Below, piece after piece: positions 16,825 to 27,052 of a stretch of DNA of 64,000 bases; within the stretch, counting starts at the first letter, position 1; the number at the start of each line of letters is the position of its first letter. The DNA lies in NCBI RefSeq assembly GCF_029910095.1, contig NZ_CP094526.1:7750001-7814000 (forward strand), written 5' to 3'. The position numbers were made by a program, and so were the translations under genes. Under the pieces are notes generated by a model. It worked only from the letters and a program-made list of their open reading frames with translations. It was not told the DNA's origin and ran no database searches. Source of the stretch: Bradyrhizobium sp. ISRA464 (GTDB lineage: Bacteria > Pseudomonadota > Alphaproteobacteria > Rhizobiales > Xanthobacteraceae).

Positions 16825-18414
16825 TTAGAAGCTGAGCACCTTGGCCTGCTTCACCTGCGGCAGAGCATGTACCTTGGCGAGCACCTCCGCCGGCACCGCG
16901 CCGTCGATCTCGACCAGCGCGATGGCGTCGCCGCCCTGCTTGACGCGGCCGAGATGGAAGGTCGCGATGTTGATCTTGGCATCGCCAAGCAGGCTCGCGA
17001 AGGCGCCGATGAAGCCCGGCTTGTCCTCGTTGGTCACGTAGATCATCGACTTGCCAAACTCGGCGTCGACGCGAATGCCCTTGATGTCGACCAGGCGCGG
17101 CTTGCCATCATGATAGACAGTGCCCGAGACCGAACGTTCCTGCCGCTCCGTCGTCACCGTCACGGTAATCAGGCTCTCGTAGTCGCTCTGGGCCGCACGC
17201 GTCACCTCGTCCACCACCATGCCGCGCTCCTTGGCGACGATAGGTGCCGAGACGACGTTGACCTCGCCCAGCATCGGCCGCAGCAGGCCGGACAGCACCG
17301 CCGAGGTGATCGCCTTGATCTTCATCTCGGCGACATGGCCCTCATAGGTGATCTGGGTCTTGAGGATGCCGCTCTCGGTGAGCTGGCCGGCGAACGAGCC
17401 GAGCTTCTCGGCGAGCTCGATGAACGGCCTCAACTTCGGCGCCTCTTCCGCCGTAATCGAGGGGAAGTTGACGGCGTTCGAGATTGCGCCCGTCAGCAGA
17501 TAATCCGACATCTGCTCTGCGACCTGCAGCGCGACGTTCTCCTGCGCTTCGGTGGTGGAGGCACCGAGATGCGGGGTGCAGATCACGTTGGGGTGGCCGA
17601 ACAGCACGTTGGTGGTCGCCGGCTCCTCGACGAACACGTCGAAGGCGGCGCCCGCGACATGCTTGGAGTTGAGCGCATCGACCAGCGCCTGCTCGTCGAC
17701 CAGGCCGCCGCGCGCGCAGTTGATGATGCGGACGCCCTTCTTCATCTTGGCGATCGCGGCCGCGTCGATGATGTTGCGCGTCTTGTCGGTCAGCGGCGTG
17801 TGCAGGGTGATGAAATCGGCGCGCTTCAACAGATCGTCGAGCTCGACCTTCTCGACGCCGATATCCTTGGCGCGCTCCGGCGACAGGAACGGGTCGAATG
17901 CGACCACCTTCATGCGCAGGCCGAGCGCGCGGTCGGCGACGATCGAGCCGATATTGCCGCAGCCGACCACGCCCAGCGTCTTGGCGGTGATCTCGACGCC
18001 CATGAAGCGGTTCTTCTCCCACTTGCCGGCCTGGGTCGAGGCGTCGGCCTGCGGGATTTCGCGCGCCAGCGCCAGCATCAGCGTGATGGCGTGCTCGGCG
18101 GTCGTGATCGAATTGCCGAACGGCGTGTTCATCACGATGATGCCCTTGGCGGTCGCCGCCGGAATCTCGACATTGTCGACGCCGATGCCGGCGCGGCCGA
18201 TCACCTTCAGCCTCTTCGCCTTCTCGATGATCTTGGCGGTCGCCTTGGTGGCCGAGCGGATCGCAAGGCCGTCATAATTGCCGATGATCTCGGCAAGCTT
18301 CTCCTTGTCCTTGCCGAGGTTGGGCTGGAAATCGACGTCGACGCCGCGATCCTTGAAGATCTGCACGGCGGCGGGAGACAGCGCGTCGGAAATGAGAACT
18401 TTGGGTTTGGACAT
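16825..18414 (-). CDS. serA: D-3-phosphoglycerate dehydrogenase
   Basis: A 529-residue enzyme for the first step of serine synthesis, 3-phosphoglycerate to 3-phosphohydroxypyruvate. The NAD-binding loop GVVGCGNIG, catalytic Arg in NCARGGLVDE, Glu in FVEEPATT and His in CTPHLGAST are present. After the catalytic core comes the ASB regulatory domain (about 320-450) and a C-terminal ACT domain (about 455-525, ending KQAKVLSF), the long form in which serine feedback is possible. The start at 18414 has AAAGGAAC upstream. It lies downstream of serC on the same strand; the 234-base gap holds an inverted repeat that may uncouple expression. Confidence 0.96.
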   Translation of the reverse strand: MSKPKVLISDALSPAAVQIFKDRGVDVDFQPNLGKDKEKLAEIIGNYDGLAIRSATKATAKIIEKAKRLKVIGRAGIGVDNVEIPAATAKGIIVMNTPFGNSITTAEHAITLMLALAREIPQADASTQAGKWEKNRFMGVEITAKTLGVVGCGNIGSIVADRALGLRMKVVAFDPFLSPERAKDIGVEKVELDDLLKRADFITLHTPLTDKTRNIIDAAAIAKMKKGVRIINCARGGLVDEQALVDALNSKHVAGAAFDVFVEEPATTNVLFGHPNVICTPHLGASTTEAQENVALQVAEQMSDYLLTGAISNAVNFPSITAEEAPKLRPFIELAEKLGSFAGQLTESGILKTQITYEGHVAEMKIKAITSAVLSGLLRPMLGEVNVVSAPIVAKERGMVVDEVTRAAQSDYESLITVTVTTERQERSVSGTVYHDGKPRLVDIKGIRVDAEFGKSMIYVTNEDKPGFIGAFASLLGDAKINIATFHLGRVKQGGDAIALVEIDGAVPAEVLAKVHALPQVKQAKVLSF

Positions 18415-18481
18415 TTGAATTGTTCCTTTGCCCTGCAACGGGCGGGTCTCTTGGACCGATGTGGTGAAGTCTCTGATCACT

Positions 18482-18635
18482 TCTCCCTCTCCCCGTCCTT
18501 ACGGGGAGAGGGTTGGGGTGAGGGGCAACCACCGGCGAGGAACAAGCCGAAAGGGCCCCTCACCCGGATTTCACCGGACGATGCGACACATCGCCGGGAG
18601 CAATCCGACCTCTCCCCGTAAGAACGGGGAGAGGT
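18482..18635. repeat. Palindromic repeat, family D (CTCTCCCCGT type), between serC and serA
   Basis: Arms contain CTCCCCGTCCTTACGGGGAG and CTCTCCCCGTAAGAACGGGG in inverted arrangement around GGGTGAGGGGC-type sequence. The strong palindrome lies within the probable serC-serA transcription unit. Shorter relatives occur near 25031, 30640, 47135 and 62228. Confidence 0.8.
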
Positions 18636-18648
18636 GACAAGAGAAAGC

Positions 18649-19821
18649 TCAAGCAGCCTTGGGCAACGCGGCCTTAGTCTCGGCGAAGGCCCAGTCGATC
18701 CACTGCGTGAGCAGCTCGACGTCCTTGGCTTCAACGGTGGCGCCGCACCAGATCCGCAGGCCCGCCGGCGCGTCGCGATAATACGCGAAGTCGAACCCGG
18801 CGTTCTCCTTCTCCACCAGCGCGACCAGCTTCTTGCAGAAGTCGGCTTGCGCCTCGGCGGGAAGCGAGGTGATCGCGGGATCAGTGAACTTCAGGCACAC
18901 CGAGGTGTTGGAGCGGATCGCGGGATCCTTCGCCAGGAAATCGATCCACGGCGTCTTCGCCTTCCAGTCGGCGAGCACCTTGGTGTTGGCGTCGGCGCGC
19001 GCGATCAGCGCCTTCAGGCCGCCGATCGACTTCGCCCAGTTCAGCGCGTCGAGATAATCCTCGACGCAGAGCATCGACGGCGTGTTGATGGTCTCGCCCT
19101 CGAAGATGCCCTGGTTGAGCTTGCCGCCCTTGGTCAGGCGGAAGATCTTGGGCAGCGGCCAGGCCGGCTTGTAGGTCTCGAGCCGCTCGACCGCGCGCGG
19201 CGAGAGGATCAGCATGCCGTGCGCCGCCTCGCCGCCGAGCGCCTTCTGCCAGGAGAAGGTCACGACATCGAGCTTGGCGAAATCGAGCGGCTGCGCGAAG
19301 GCGGCCGAGGTCGCGTCGCAGATGGTGAGGCCTTCGCGGGTCGCGCTGATCCAGTTGGCATCAGGCACGCGCACGCCCGAGGTGGTGCCGTTCCAGGTGA
19401 AGACGACGTCGGACTTCGGATCGACCTTGGAGAGATCGGGGATGTCGCCGTAAGCCGCATTCAGCTTGGTGACGTCCTTCAGCTTCAATTCCTTGACGAT
19501 GTCGCTGACCCAGCCCTCGCCGAAGGATTCCCAGGCGAGCGTGGTGACGGGCCGCGCACCGAGCAGCGACCACAGCGCCATCTCGACCGCACCGGTGTCG
19601 GATGCCGGCACGATGCCGATCTTGTAATCGGCAGGCACTTCAAGCACTTCGCGCGTCAGTTCGATCGCGAGCTTGAGCCGCGCCTTACCGATCTTCGCGC
19701 GATGCGAGCGGCCGAGGGCGGCGTCCTTGAGATTGTCGGGGTTCCAGCCGGGGCGCTTGGCACAGGGGCCGGAGGAGAAATGCGGCACATGGGGCCGCGA
19801 AGCGGGCTTCGCTGCAGTCAT
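18649..19821 (-). CDS. serC: Phosphoserine aminotransferase
   Basis: A 390-residue PLP enzyme catalysing 3-phosphohydroxypyruvate plus glutamate to phosphoserine. The PLP lysine is in [11 protein letters not shown] (about residue 196). N-terminal [13 protein letters not shown] and the [14 protein letters not shown] block match the alphaproteobacterial group of the family. It precedes serA on the same strand, so the first two steps of serine synthesis are encoded together. No phosphoserine phosphatase is in the window. Confidence 0.95.
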   Translation of the reverse strand: MTAAKPASRPHVPHFSSGPCAKRPGWNPDNLKDAALGRSHRAKIGKARLKLAIELTREVLEVPADYKIGIVPASDTGAVEMALWSLLGARPVTTLAWESFGEGWVSDIVKELKLKDVTKLNAAYGDIPDLSKVDPKSDVVFTWNGTTSGVRVPDANWISATREGLTICDATSAAFAQPLDFAKLDVVTFSWQKALGGEAAHGMLILSPRAVERLETYKPAWPLPKIFRLTKGGKLNQGIFEGETINTPSMLCVEDYLDALNWAKSIGGLKALIARADANTKVLADWKAKTPWIDFLAKDPAIRSNTSVCLKFTDPAITSLPAEAQADFCKKLVALVEKENAGFDFAYYRDAPAGLRIWCGATVEAKDVELLTQWIDWAFAETKAALPKAA

Positions 19822-20231
19822 AATCTACCCTTCCAGATAGCTGCCTCTCGGTGGGGAGAGGTTTCCCGCCGCCGGAGATAGTGGAAAGGTCCCAAAACGT
19901 CAAGAAACTTCAGACGGTCCGGACGAAAGACCGGAATCACGGCTGATTGATGGGGCCTCGTCGACCCTCGGCGCCGTCTCCGTCCGACCCGTGAAACCAC
20001 GGGGATCGGCAGCTTCCTGGCCGAATAGCAGAGCGAGAACGAACGCAGGCACGAACCAGCGGGCATAACGCCGCTCTGGATGACGGAATATATTGTGTGT
20101 GCTCGCACCACTATCCCGGGTCATTGCGAGGAGCGATAGCGACGAAGCAATCCATCGCTCAGCATACGCAGAACCATGGATTGCTTCGCTTCGCTCGCAA
20201 TGACGAGGCTGTATGCTTTCGCATCGGCATC
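19822..20231. other. Intergenic region with one family A repeat
   Basis: About 410 bases between two minus-strand genes. The part next to serC should hold its promoter, but no confident -35/-10 pair was recognised. The rest holds the palindrome at 20120-20204. Small open frames here look like chance. Confidence 0.6.
20120..20204. repeat. Palindromic repeat, family A (canonical copy)
   Basis: The cleanest copy: GTCATTGCGAGGAGCG, GACGAAGCAATCCAT, a short loop, CATGGATTGCTTCGC and TTCGCTCGCAATGAC. It is useful as the reference against which the interrupted copies at 4924 and 15286 can be read. Confidence 0.9.
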
Positions 20232-20702
20232 TCAAAAGCGAATCGTCATGCCGACATGGCTGCGTGCGAATCCAAGCCGCTCGTAGAAGCGTTGCGCATC
20301 GACGCGCGTGTGATGCGTCAAAAGCTCGACGAGCATGCAGCCTTTCGCGCGCGCTTCCGCGACCGCCCACTGCACAAGCTGCTCGCCGATGCCGCGGCTG
20401 CGGCAATGCTTTGCAACGCGCACGTCCTCGAGCAGGCCGCGCGAGCCGCCCTGCGAGCTGACGCCCGGCAGAACAGCCAATTGCAGGCAGCCGACGACGG
20501 TCCCGTCGCCGTCGACGGCGACGACGAGCTGCAAATTGGGATCACGATCGACCCGCTCGAACGCCTGGTAGTAGCTTTGCGGTAGCGGATCCTCGATCCG
20601 CTCGCGCGCGCTGCCGAGCGGATCGTCCGCCAGCATGCCGACGATGGCGGCGAGATCCTCGCGGCGGGCACGGCGGATGGTGACTGATGATGGTGCGGTC
20701 AT
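20232..20702 (-). CDS. GNAT-family N-acetyltransferase
   Basis: A 156-residue acetyltransferase. The acetyl-CoA loop appears as CRSRGIGEQLVQWAVAEARA, preceded by the LEDVRVAKH strand and followed by THHTRVDAQRFYERLGFARS. The acceptor is unknown. The gene ends with TIRF and lies 21 bases downstream of the GST gene on the same strand, so the two may share a transcript. Confidence 0.88.
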   Translation of the reverse strand: MTAPSSVTIRRARREDLAAIVGMLADDPLGSARERIEDPLPQSYYQAFERVDRDPNLQLVVAVDGDGTVVGCLQLAVLPGVSSQGGSRGLLEDVRVAKHCRSRGIGEQLVQWAVAEARAKGCMLVELLTHHTRVDAQRFYERLGFARSHVGMTIRF

Positions 20703-20723
20703 TGTCGTTCGTTCCGTTTCAAC

Positions 20724-21314
20724 TCAGCGCGCCGGCGGCAGGCCGAGCACGTGCTCGGCGTCCGCGATCCAGCGGTTGATCACCGCATAGCGGTCGAGAT
20801 CAAGGCCGCCTTCATGCGCAACGCGCGTGTAGGCGAGCAGCGAGACGTCGGCCAGCGAGAACGCGTCGCCGACGAGAAATCGGGTACCGCCGAGATGCCG
20901 CTCCAAGTGATCGAGCGCCACATAGCCGCGCTTCACCAGGTTCGGATCGAGGTCCGCGACAGCCTTGCCGAGATACACGATATGAAAGCGACAGACGGCC
21001 ACATAGGGCTCGTGAGTGTTCTGCTCCCAGAACATCCACGCATCCATCTGCGCCGCGCGATAGGCATCTGCGGGGATCAGATCGCTGCCGCGCGCGAGAT
21101 AACGGATGATCGCGTTGGACTGGGCCAGCGTGCGGCCGTCGTCCAGCTCCACCGTGGGCACCTGCCCCCAACCGTTCAGCTTGAGGAATTCCTCCGTCCG
21201 GCTGCCGCCCTTCATGGTATCGATCTCGATCCATGTGTAAGGCAGCGCCAGTTTGTCGCACACCCATTTCACCTTCAGGCAATTGCCCGAATTGGCGTCG
21301 CCGTAGATTTTCAT
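20724..21314 (-). CDS. Glutathione S-transferase
   Basis: A 196-residue cytosolic GST. The thioredoxin-like domain (about 1-78) has the Ser-containing GDANSGNCLKVKW active-site loop and GQVPTVELDDGRTLAQSNAI, the glutathione-binding cis-Pro and Gln-Ser motifs. An all-helical C-terminal domain follows (DAFSLADVSLLAYTRVAHEG). The start at 21314 follows GGGAG with suitable spacing. The electrophilic substrate is unknown. It probably forms a unit with the GNAT gene downstream. Confidence 0.9.
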   Translation of the reverse strand: MKIYGDANSGNCLKVKWVCDKLALPYTWIEIDTMKGGSRTEEFLKLNGWGQVPTVELDDGRTLAQSNAIIRYLARGSDLIPADAYRAAQMDAWMFWEQNTHEPYVAVCRFHIVYLGKAVADLDPNLVKRGYVALDHLERHLGGTRFLVGDAFSLADVSLLAYTRVAHEGGLDLDRYAVINRWIADAEHVLGLPPAR

Positions 21315-21473
21315 CTGGTTGCGCTCCCTCGGCCCGATCCGCGGCGGCAAACACGACCCGTTTGTCGGAAAATCAGGCCCGAACAACAAGCAAGCGCGAC
21401 GAGGATTCATCGCGCTTCAAGGAGAGATATCGGAACAGCGACACCGATCGCTGTCAAGCCGCGCCGGCGCGCC

Positions 21474-22295
21474 TCAGAACTTGTAGCCGACGCCGACGCG
21501 CACCGTGTTGATGTTGGTGTCGACGGTGGACGTGATGCGGGCGTATTCCCACTCCGCGCGCATGAAGAGACCGGCCATCAGGTTCACGTCAACGCCAAGG
21601 CCGCCGCTGTAGCCGTACACCAGGTGATTGTGCAGCACATCCGATGCGCTCAGGGTCGCGAGCGATGTGAACGACCCCGCCGTTCCCGTGGTGCTGACGG
21701 CGTCGAAGACGGTGACAGAACGCGAGATGTTGGCGTTGCCCAGCGCGACGCCGCCGAACATGTAGGGCAGGAAGCAACCCCAGGCATAGCCGGCACGGGC
21801 GCGGAAGGTGGCAAGGTCCGTGATCGCGATTGCGGCCGACGAATCGACGCGCACGTCATGGAACATACTGTCCGACAACTTCGTGCCGCTGACCAGTTCC
21901 TTGGTCGCGGTCGAAGTGCCGCCGAAATTGTTGGCGTGCATGTAGCTCATCTCGGCTCCGACGACGACATCATCGAATTGCCAGTTGTAGCCGACGAAGC
22001 CGCCATAGGCCGGCGAGCGCTGCGATTGCTTGCCAAGCCCGAGATTCCAGTTCGCGACATCCATCTGCTGGATGACATTGTGATCAAGCAGCGCGGAGAG
22101 CATGTTGGCGTTCGTGCCGCTGAAATTCTCGTCGGACGATCCATAGCCGGCCTGTCCGCCGATATAGAAGCCCTCCCAATTGGTGGTCGGGCGGGCCACG
22201 TCCTCAGTGAAGCCGCCGCGCAGAATGGGCATGTCCGCGGCGCGCGCGCCGGTCACCGCCCCGAACATCATCGCTGCCAGCAACAACCTACGCAT
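21474..22295 (-). CDS. Outer-membrane beta-barrel protein (Omp25/31-like)
   Basis: A 273-residue secreted protein with a signal peptide (RRLLLAAMMFGAVTGARA, cut before ADMP) and the alternating pattern of an 8-strand barrel, starting with WEGFYIGGQAGYG and ending in a C-terminal Phe (VRVGVGYKF), the outer-membrane insertion signal. The ADMP start of the mature protein and the overall pattern fit the Bradyrhizobium/Rhizobium Omp25/31 family. Compared with most members it has a longer first loop. Function beyond a surface structural or porin-like role is not known. Confidence 0.85.
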   Translation of the reverse strand: MRRLLLAAMMFGAVTGARAADMPILRGGFTEDVARPTTNWEGFYIGGQAGYGSSDENFSGTNANMLSALLDHNVIQQMDVANWNLGLGKQSQRSPAYGGFVGYNWQFDDVVVGAEMSYMHANNFGGTSTATKELVSGTKLSDSMFHDVRVDSSAAIAITDLATFRARAGYAWGCFLPYMFGGVALGNANISRSVTVFDAVSTTGTAGSFTSLATLSASDVLHNHLVYGYSGGLGVDVNLMAGLFMRAEWEYARITSTVDTNINTVRVGVGYKF

Positions 22296-22414
22296 CGCAA
22301 CGCTCCATCAAAACGCACCGAATTACGCGCTGATCATCGCCTGTTAACCTTAACCAATCGTTGTCGCTGGCCACTTTCGACATGCTCGCGTTGCAGAGCT
22401 TGCGACACGCGCGA

Positions 22415-22449
22415 CAAAGAAAAACGGCGCGGGATGATCCCGCGCCGTC
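22415..22449 (-). terminator. Rho-independent terminator of the gene at 22479
   Basis: ACGGCGCGGGA and TCCCGCGCCGT form an 11-bp perfect stem with a three-base loop, followed on the minus strand by five T. It lies 30 bases past the stop. Confidence 0.9.
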
Positions 22450-22478
22450 TGCAATCGTTAACCGGTCAGGACCGGAAA

Positions 22479-23336
22479 TTAACCCTTGGTGACCAGCGGG
22501 GGCGGCGGAGGCGGCACGTCGCAGCAGGTCCAGCGCACGCCAAGCCGCACGTCCTGCGAGGTCAGGTCGCGGAACTGGAAGGACGACGGACCGGCATTGC
22601 TGCCGTCGAACGAGCGGCCAAAGCCCTGCACCGCCGTGCCCATGTCCAGATAGCGGTAGGCGAGCTCGACCGTGAAGTTGTTGGTGACCTTGTAGGCGAC
22701 ACCGGCGTGCACCGCCCAGGCGAAGTTGGTGCGCGAAGCGCCATCGGCGAAAAACGACGCGCCGGTGACGATGTTCTGCGGGCCGGTCACGGTCGTGAAG
22801 AGATTGCCGCTGTCCTGGAAGCCGGAGGTCTGGATGTGCGCGGCACCAACGCCGACACCGACGAACGGCGTCAGGCACCACCACGTGCCGAGATCGGCAT
22901 ACAAGTTGACCAACCCGACCCAGCTCGTAAAGCCGCCGCCGTAGACGTCCGAGATCGGCCCGAAGCCGGGAATCGTCGCGAAATCCGTGCCGCTGAAGGT
23001 CGTCTTCGAGCGATATTCACCGGTGATGTCGGCACGAAGCCAGTTGTTGAACTGATAGCCGACGCCGAGCCCGAACGACATGCCGCCCGAGAACTGATGA
23101 CCGAGCTTGTTCAGCGTGGATCCCGGCGGCAGGGTGTCATAGCTGTTGACGTGCAGATTGCCGTTGACGTTGGTCATGCCGATGTCGCCGCGCAGATACC
23201 AGCCGCCGAAGTCCTGGACCGGCGGCGGAGCATACGCCATCGGGGGCGGCGGCATGATGGGCATGTCGGCGGCGAAAGCCGCCGAGGACAGCAGGCATGC
23301 CGCGCCCGCGGCAATCAAAGACTTAACGCTACGCAT
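22479..23336 (-). CDS. Outer-membrane beta-barrel protein
   Basis: A 285-residue exported protein with a signal peptide (SLIAAGAACLLSSAAFA, cut before ADMP), a short Pro-rich linker (MPPPPMAYAPPPVQ), then a barrel beginning GGWYLRGDIGMTN. Strands such as GMSFGLGVGYQFNNWLRADITG and VTNNFTVELAYRYLDMG are typical of the Omp25/31/OmpW-like group. Unusually, the barrel ends VRLGVRWTCCDVPPPPPPLVTKG, with a Cys pair and a polyproline tail in place of a terminal Phe. AAAGGACG before 23336 fixes the start. It is followed by its own terminator. Confidence 0.85.
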   Translation of the reverse strand: MRSVKSLIAAGAACLLSSAAFAADMPIMPPPPMAYAPPPVQDFGGWYLRGDIGMTNVNGNLHVNSYDTLPPGSTLNKLGHQFSGGMSFGLGVGYQFNNWLRADITGEYRSKTTFSGTDFATIPGFGPISDVYGGGFTSWVGLVNLYADLGTWWCLTPFVGVGVGAAHIQTSGFQDSGNLFTTVTGPQNIVTGASFFADGASRTNFAWAVHAGVAYKVTNNFTVELAYRYLDMGTAVQGFGRSFDGSNAGPSSFQFRDLTSQDVRLGVRWTCCDVPPPPPPLVTKG

Positions 23337-23648
23337 TGGCTTCGTCCTTTTGGCCAGTGAGGCGAACACGCAAAGCCCCACGTCTGAAACTCACGGTCCG
23401 GACGATGCCAGCAAATGTTTAAGCGGCACTTAACCCTAATTTTTAAGGTTGATGATCCCTCACCGATTTTCGCGCAGTGACGCGGTTGCCGTTGCAAGTG
23501 ATGCATTCGCAGCACAGCAAGACGGCGATTCCGCCACAAGTCCTAACGATGCGTTGACGAATGGGCGTTGCTGCGGCGCACGAAACGCGTGCCTGTTAGC
23601 GAATGCTTAACTCTGCGCGCAAGCGCATTCGCGCCGCTGCGGCGGTCC
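23337..23648. other. Intergenic region, promoter side of the barrel-protein gene
   Basis: About 312 bases between two minus-strand genes. It is somewhat richer in A and T close to the gene at 23336, as expected of a promoter, but no motif was recognised. No gene, repeat or RNA is seen. Confidence 0.5.
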
Positions 23649-24905
23649 TCAGTGCGCGACCTTGGGCATCTTCGGCAGGAACACCGCGAGCAGACCGATC
23701 GCCGGCAGGAACGCACAGAGCTGATAGACGAAGGCGATCGAGGTGTGATCGGCGAGCTTGCCGAGCACCGCTGCGCCGAGGCCGCCTATGCCGAAGGCGA
23801 CGCCGAAGAACACGCCGGATATCATGCCGAAACGATGCGGCATCAGCTCCTGCGCGAACACGATGATCGCCGATGTCGCCGACGAGATGATCAGGCCGAT
23901 CAGCACCGTCAGCACGGCACTCGCGAACAGGCCGGCATAGGGCAGCGCCAGCGTGAACGGCAGCGCGCCGAGGATCGAGAACCAGATCACATATTTGCGG
24001 CCGAAGCGGTCGCCGAGCGGTCCGCCCATAAAGGCGCCCACGGCGTTCGCGGCCAGGAACACAAAGAGATAGAGCTGCGCGGCCTGGGTCGAGACGCCGA
24101 ACCTGTCGATCAGATAGAAGATGTAATAGCTCGACAGGCTTGAGACATAGAGCTGCTTGGAGAATAGCAGCGCAACCAGCACGCCGAGCGCGACCATCAC
24201 GCGCCGCTGGTCCGGGTGATCGGGATGGCGCTCGATCACGGCGGCCTTCTTGCCCGCGATCTGCGGCTTGTACCAGGCGCCGATGCGCCAGAGGATCACG
24301 ATGGCGAGGAATGCGATCAAGGAGAACCAGGCGATCGAGGGCTGGCCGAACGGCACGACGATCAAGGCGGCAAGCACCGGTCCCATCGCGGTGCCGAAGC
24401 TGCCGCCGAGTTGGAACACGGATTGCGCAAAACCGTAACGACCGCCCGAGGCCAGCCGCGCGATGCGTGACGATTCCGGATGGAACACCGCAGAGCCGAG
24501 ACCGACCAGCGACGCGGCGATCAGGATGATCCCGTAAGTATGTGCGACGCTGAGCATCAAGAGGCCGAAGAAGGTGAAACCCATGCCGACCGCGAGCGAG
24601 AACGGCTGCGCCTTCTTGTCGGTGAAATGCCCGACCACCGGCTGCAGCAGCGAGGCGGTGAACTGGAACGCCAGCGTGATCATGCCGATCTGCGCGAAGT
24701 CGAGCGCGTAATTGTCCTTCAGGATCGGATAGACCGAGGCGATCAGCGACTGCATCGTGTCGTTGAGGAAGTGCGAGAAGCTGATGCCGGCGAGCACGAT
24801 ATAGGCAGGCCCCGCGGCAGCCGCTTTCGCTGCCAGCGCCGGCGGCAGCTCGGGCACCGGCACCGGCTCGCCCAGTGCCTCTTCACTCACGACCGGCTTG
24901 TTCAA
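23649..24905 (-). CDS. MFS transporter, Fsr (fosmidomycin-resistance) type
   Basis: A 418-residue major-facilitator exporter with twelve predicted membrane segments. SFSHFLNDTMQSLIASVYPILK near the N-terminus, VGLGSAVFHPESSR and QSVFQLGGSFGTAMGP are hallmarks of the Fsr subgroup. The substrate may be a toxic small molecule; resistance to fosmidomycin is known for E. coli Fsr only. The reading frame opens at a TTG (24905) with no strong ribosome site, so the true start is uncertain within the first twenty residues. Confidence 0.88.
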   Translation of the reverse strand: MNKPVVSEEALGEPVPVPELPPALAAKAAAAGPAYIVLAGISFSHFLNDTMQSLIASVYPILKDNYALDFAQIGMITLAFQFTASLLQPVVGHFTDKKAQPFSLAVGMGFTFFGLLMLSVAHTYGIILIAASLVGLGSAVFHPESSRIARLASGGRYGFAQSVFQLGGSFGTAMGPVLAALIVVPFGQPSIAWFSLIAFLAIVILWRIGAWYKPQIAGKKAAVIERHPDHPDQRRVMVALGVLVALLFSKQLYVSSLSSYYIFYLIDRFGVSTQAAQLYLFVFLAANAVGAFMGGPLGDRFGRKYVIWFSILGALPFTLALPYAGLFASAVLTVLIGLIISSATSAIIVFAQELMPHRFGMISGVFFGVAFGIGGLGAAVLGKLADHTSIAFVYQLCAFLPAIGLLAVFLPKMPKVAH

Positions 24906-25030
24906 TGGAACAGTCCCGAAAGCGGATTCGCAAAAAATACCTCCGTGTCATATGACGCGGAGGTGACAGCGACCACTTCCATTAGCCGATAGCAGCGATG
25001 CGCTGTGCGGACCGGCGACGGACGCCTGCT

Positions 25031-25179
25031 CCCTCTCCGGCTTGCGGGGGAGGGTTGGGGTGGGGGTACCACCGCGAGTCGTATCGTGGAGAGAGCCCCC
25101 CACCCGCATCGCATCGATGATGCGATGCGACCTAAGAGCGAGCTTCGCTCGTCTCGACCCCGCAAGCAAGCGGGAGAGA
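25031..25179. repeat. Palindromic repeat, family D
   Basis: Arms CTCCCTCTCCGGCTTGCGGG and CGCAAGCAAGCGGGAGAG enclose a second inverted pair GCATCGCATCGATGATGCGATGC. It occupies most of the 302-base gap between the MFS gene and glmM, and no gene is seen there. Confidence 0.75.
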
Positions 25180-25207
25180 TGAAGAAGAGAGGGGCGAATT
25201 TTCGAGC

Positions 25208-26554
25208 TTAAGCCGCTGCGGCGTGGCCGAGCGCGCTGACGATATTGTCGACGACCTCTTCCACCAGGATACGGTCGTCGCCCTCGCCCATCACCCGGAT
25301 CACCGGTTCGGTGCCGGAGGGGCGGATCAAAAGCCGGCCGTGGCCGTTGAGGCGGTTTTCGCCGTCGGTGATTGCGGACTTGACCTCGGCGTCGTCGAGC
25401 GGCTTGCCGCTGCGGTAACGCACGTTCTTCAGGATCTGTGGCAATGGATCGAAACGCCGGCAGACCTCCGACACCGGGCGGCGGAGCTTCTGCACCACGG
25501 CAAGCACCTGCAGCGCGGCCACGAAGCCGTCGCCGGTCGTCGAGTAGTCGGACATGATGATATGGCCCGACGGTTCGCCACCGAGATTGTAGCCGCCGGC
25601 CAGCATCTGCTCGAGCACGTAGCGGTCGCCGACCGGCGTACGGATCATGTGCATGCCGTTGTCTTGAAGGAAGCGCTCGAGCCCGAGATTGGACATCACG
25701 GTGGTGACGATGCCCGGCTTGGCAAGCCGTCCCTCTTCCTTCCAGCTCTGCGCGATCACCGCGAGCAGCTGGTCGCCGTCGACGATGTGGCCGCGCTCGT
25801 CGACCAGAATGACGCGATCGGCATCACCGTCGAGCGCGATGCCGATGTCGGCGCGCATCTCGCGCACCTTCTTGGACAGCGCCTCCGGCGAGGTCGAGCC
25901 GCATTCCTTGTTGATGTTGAAGCCGTCGGGTTCGACGCCGATCGGAACGACGTCGGCGCCGAGCTCCCACAGCGCTTCCGGAACCACCCGGTAGGCGGCG
26001 CCGTTGGCGCAATCGATCACCACGCGCAGGCCTTCGAGGCTGAGGTCGCGCGGCAGCGTGCGCTTGGCAAACTCGATGTAGCGGTCATGGACGCCGTCGA
26101 TGCGGCGGGCGCGGCCGAGGCTGGCGCTCTGCGCGAGGCGGCGGTCGAGCGACTCGCCGAGCAGTTGCTCGATCTGCTTCTCGACGTCGTCGGACAGCTT
26201 GAAGCCTTGCGGGCCGAACAGCTTGATGCCGTTGTCCTCGAACAGATTGTGCGACGCCGAAATCATGACGCCGAGATCGGCCCGCATCGACTTGGTCAGC
26301 ATCGCGACCGCGGGGGTCGGGATCGGGCCGAGCAGCAGCACGTCCATGCCGACCGAGGTGAAGCCCGCGACCATGGCGTATTCGATCATATAGCCGGACA
26401 GCCGTGTGTCCTTGCCGATCACGACGCGATGGCGATGATCGCCTCGCTGAAACACCAGACCTGCGGCCTGCCCCACTTTGAGCGCGAGCTCCGGCGTGAT
26501 CAGTCCATTGGCGCGGCCCCGAATCCCGTCGGTCCCGAAATATTTGCGGCTCAT
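25208..26554 (-). CDS. glmM: Phosphoglucosamine mutase
   Basis: A 448-residue enzyme converting glucosamine-6-phosphate to glucosamine-1-phosphate for peptidoglycan and LPS precursors. The phosphorylated catalytic serine is Ser101 in [13 protein letters not shown], the metal-binding loop is [10 protein letters not shown], the sugar loop is [10 protein letters not shown] and the phosphate loop is [13 protein letters not shown]. Length and order match the family. In many alphaproteobacteria it lies beside folP/ftsH; here it stands alone. Confidence 0.96.
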   Translation of the reverse strand: MSRKYFGTDGIRGRANGLITPELALKVGQAAGLVFQRGDHRHRVVIGKDTRLSGYMIEYAMVAGFTSVGMDVLLLGPIPTPAVAMLTKSMRADLGVMISASHNLFEDNGIKLFGPQGFKLSDDVEKQIEQLLGESLDRRLAQSASLGRARRIDGVHDRYIEFAKRTLPRDLSLEGLRVVIDCANGAAYRVVPEALWELGADVVPIGVEPDGFNINKECGSTSPEALSKKVREMRADIGIALDGDADRVILVDERGHIVDGDQLLAVIAQSWKEEGRLAKPGIVTTVMSNLGLERFLQDNGMHMIRTPVGDRYVLEQMLAGGYNLGGEPSGHIIMSDYSTTGDGFVAALQVLAVVQKLRRPVSEVCRRFDPLPQILKNVRYRSGKPLDDAEVKSAITDGENRLNGHGRLLIRPSGTEPVIRVMGEGDDRILVEEVVDNIVSALGHAAAA

Positions 26555-26769
26555 GTCACCCCCAAGGTGGGCTTCTCGAACCCACCAGCCGAGAAAGCCC
26601 CAATGCCCGCCATCTTAGCGTGCACCGGCCTTATAATCTGTCAGCCGCTAAAATGACTTCAAAAAATATGATGAATCATTACCGGCCTCGAATCACGCAA
26701 TTCGAAGCTAAGCCGTTGTGAAATAAAGGATTACTCCTTTGGTACGCCGCCGGCCAGGCGACCGCCCTA

Positions 26770-26988
<219 letters not shown>

Positions 26989-27052
26989 CTAGATGACGGC
27001 AATACCGTACACCTGCAAGACTTGCGACACAGAAGAAGGGCCGGGAACGTCC

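Noticed and set aside
16633..18621. 662-codon plus-strand frame opposite serA
   Set aside because: Antisense shadow of serA, with no recognisable motif.
20751..23360. An 869-codon open frame on the plus strand across GST and two outer-membrane genes
   Set aside because: It is antisense to three well-supported genes with family motifs, its translation is rich in Arg, Ala, Gly and Asp without any domain, and high GC makes such shadow frames common.
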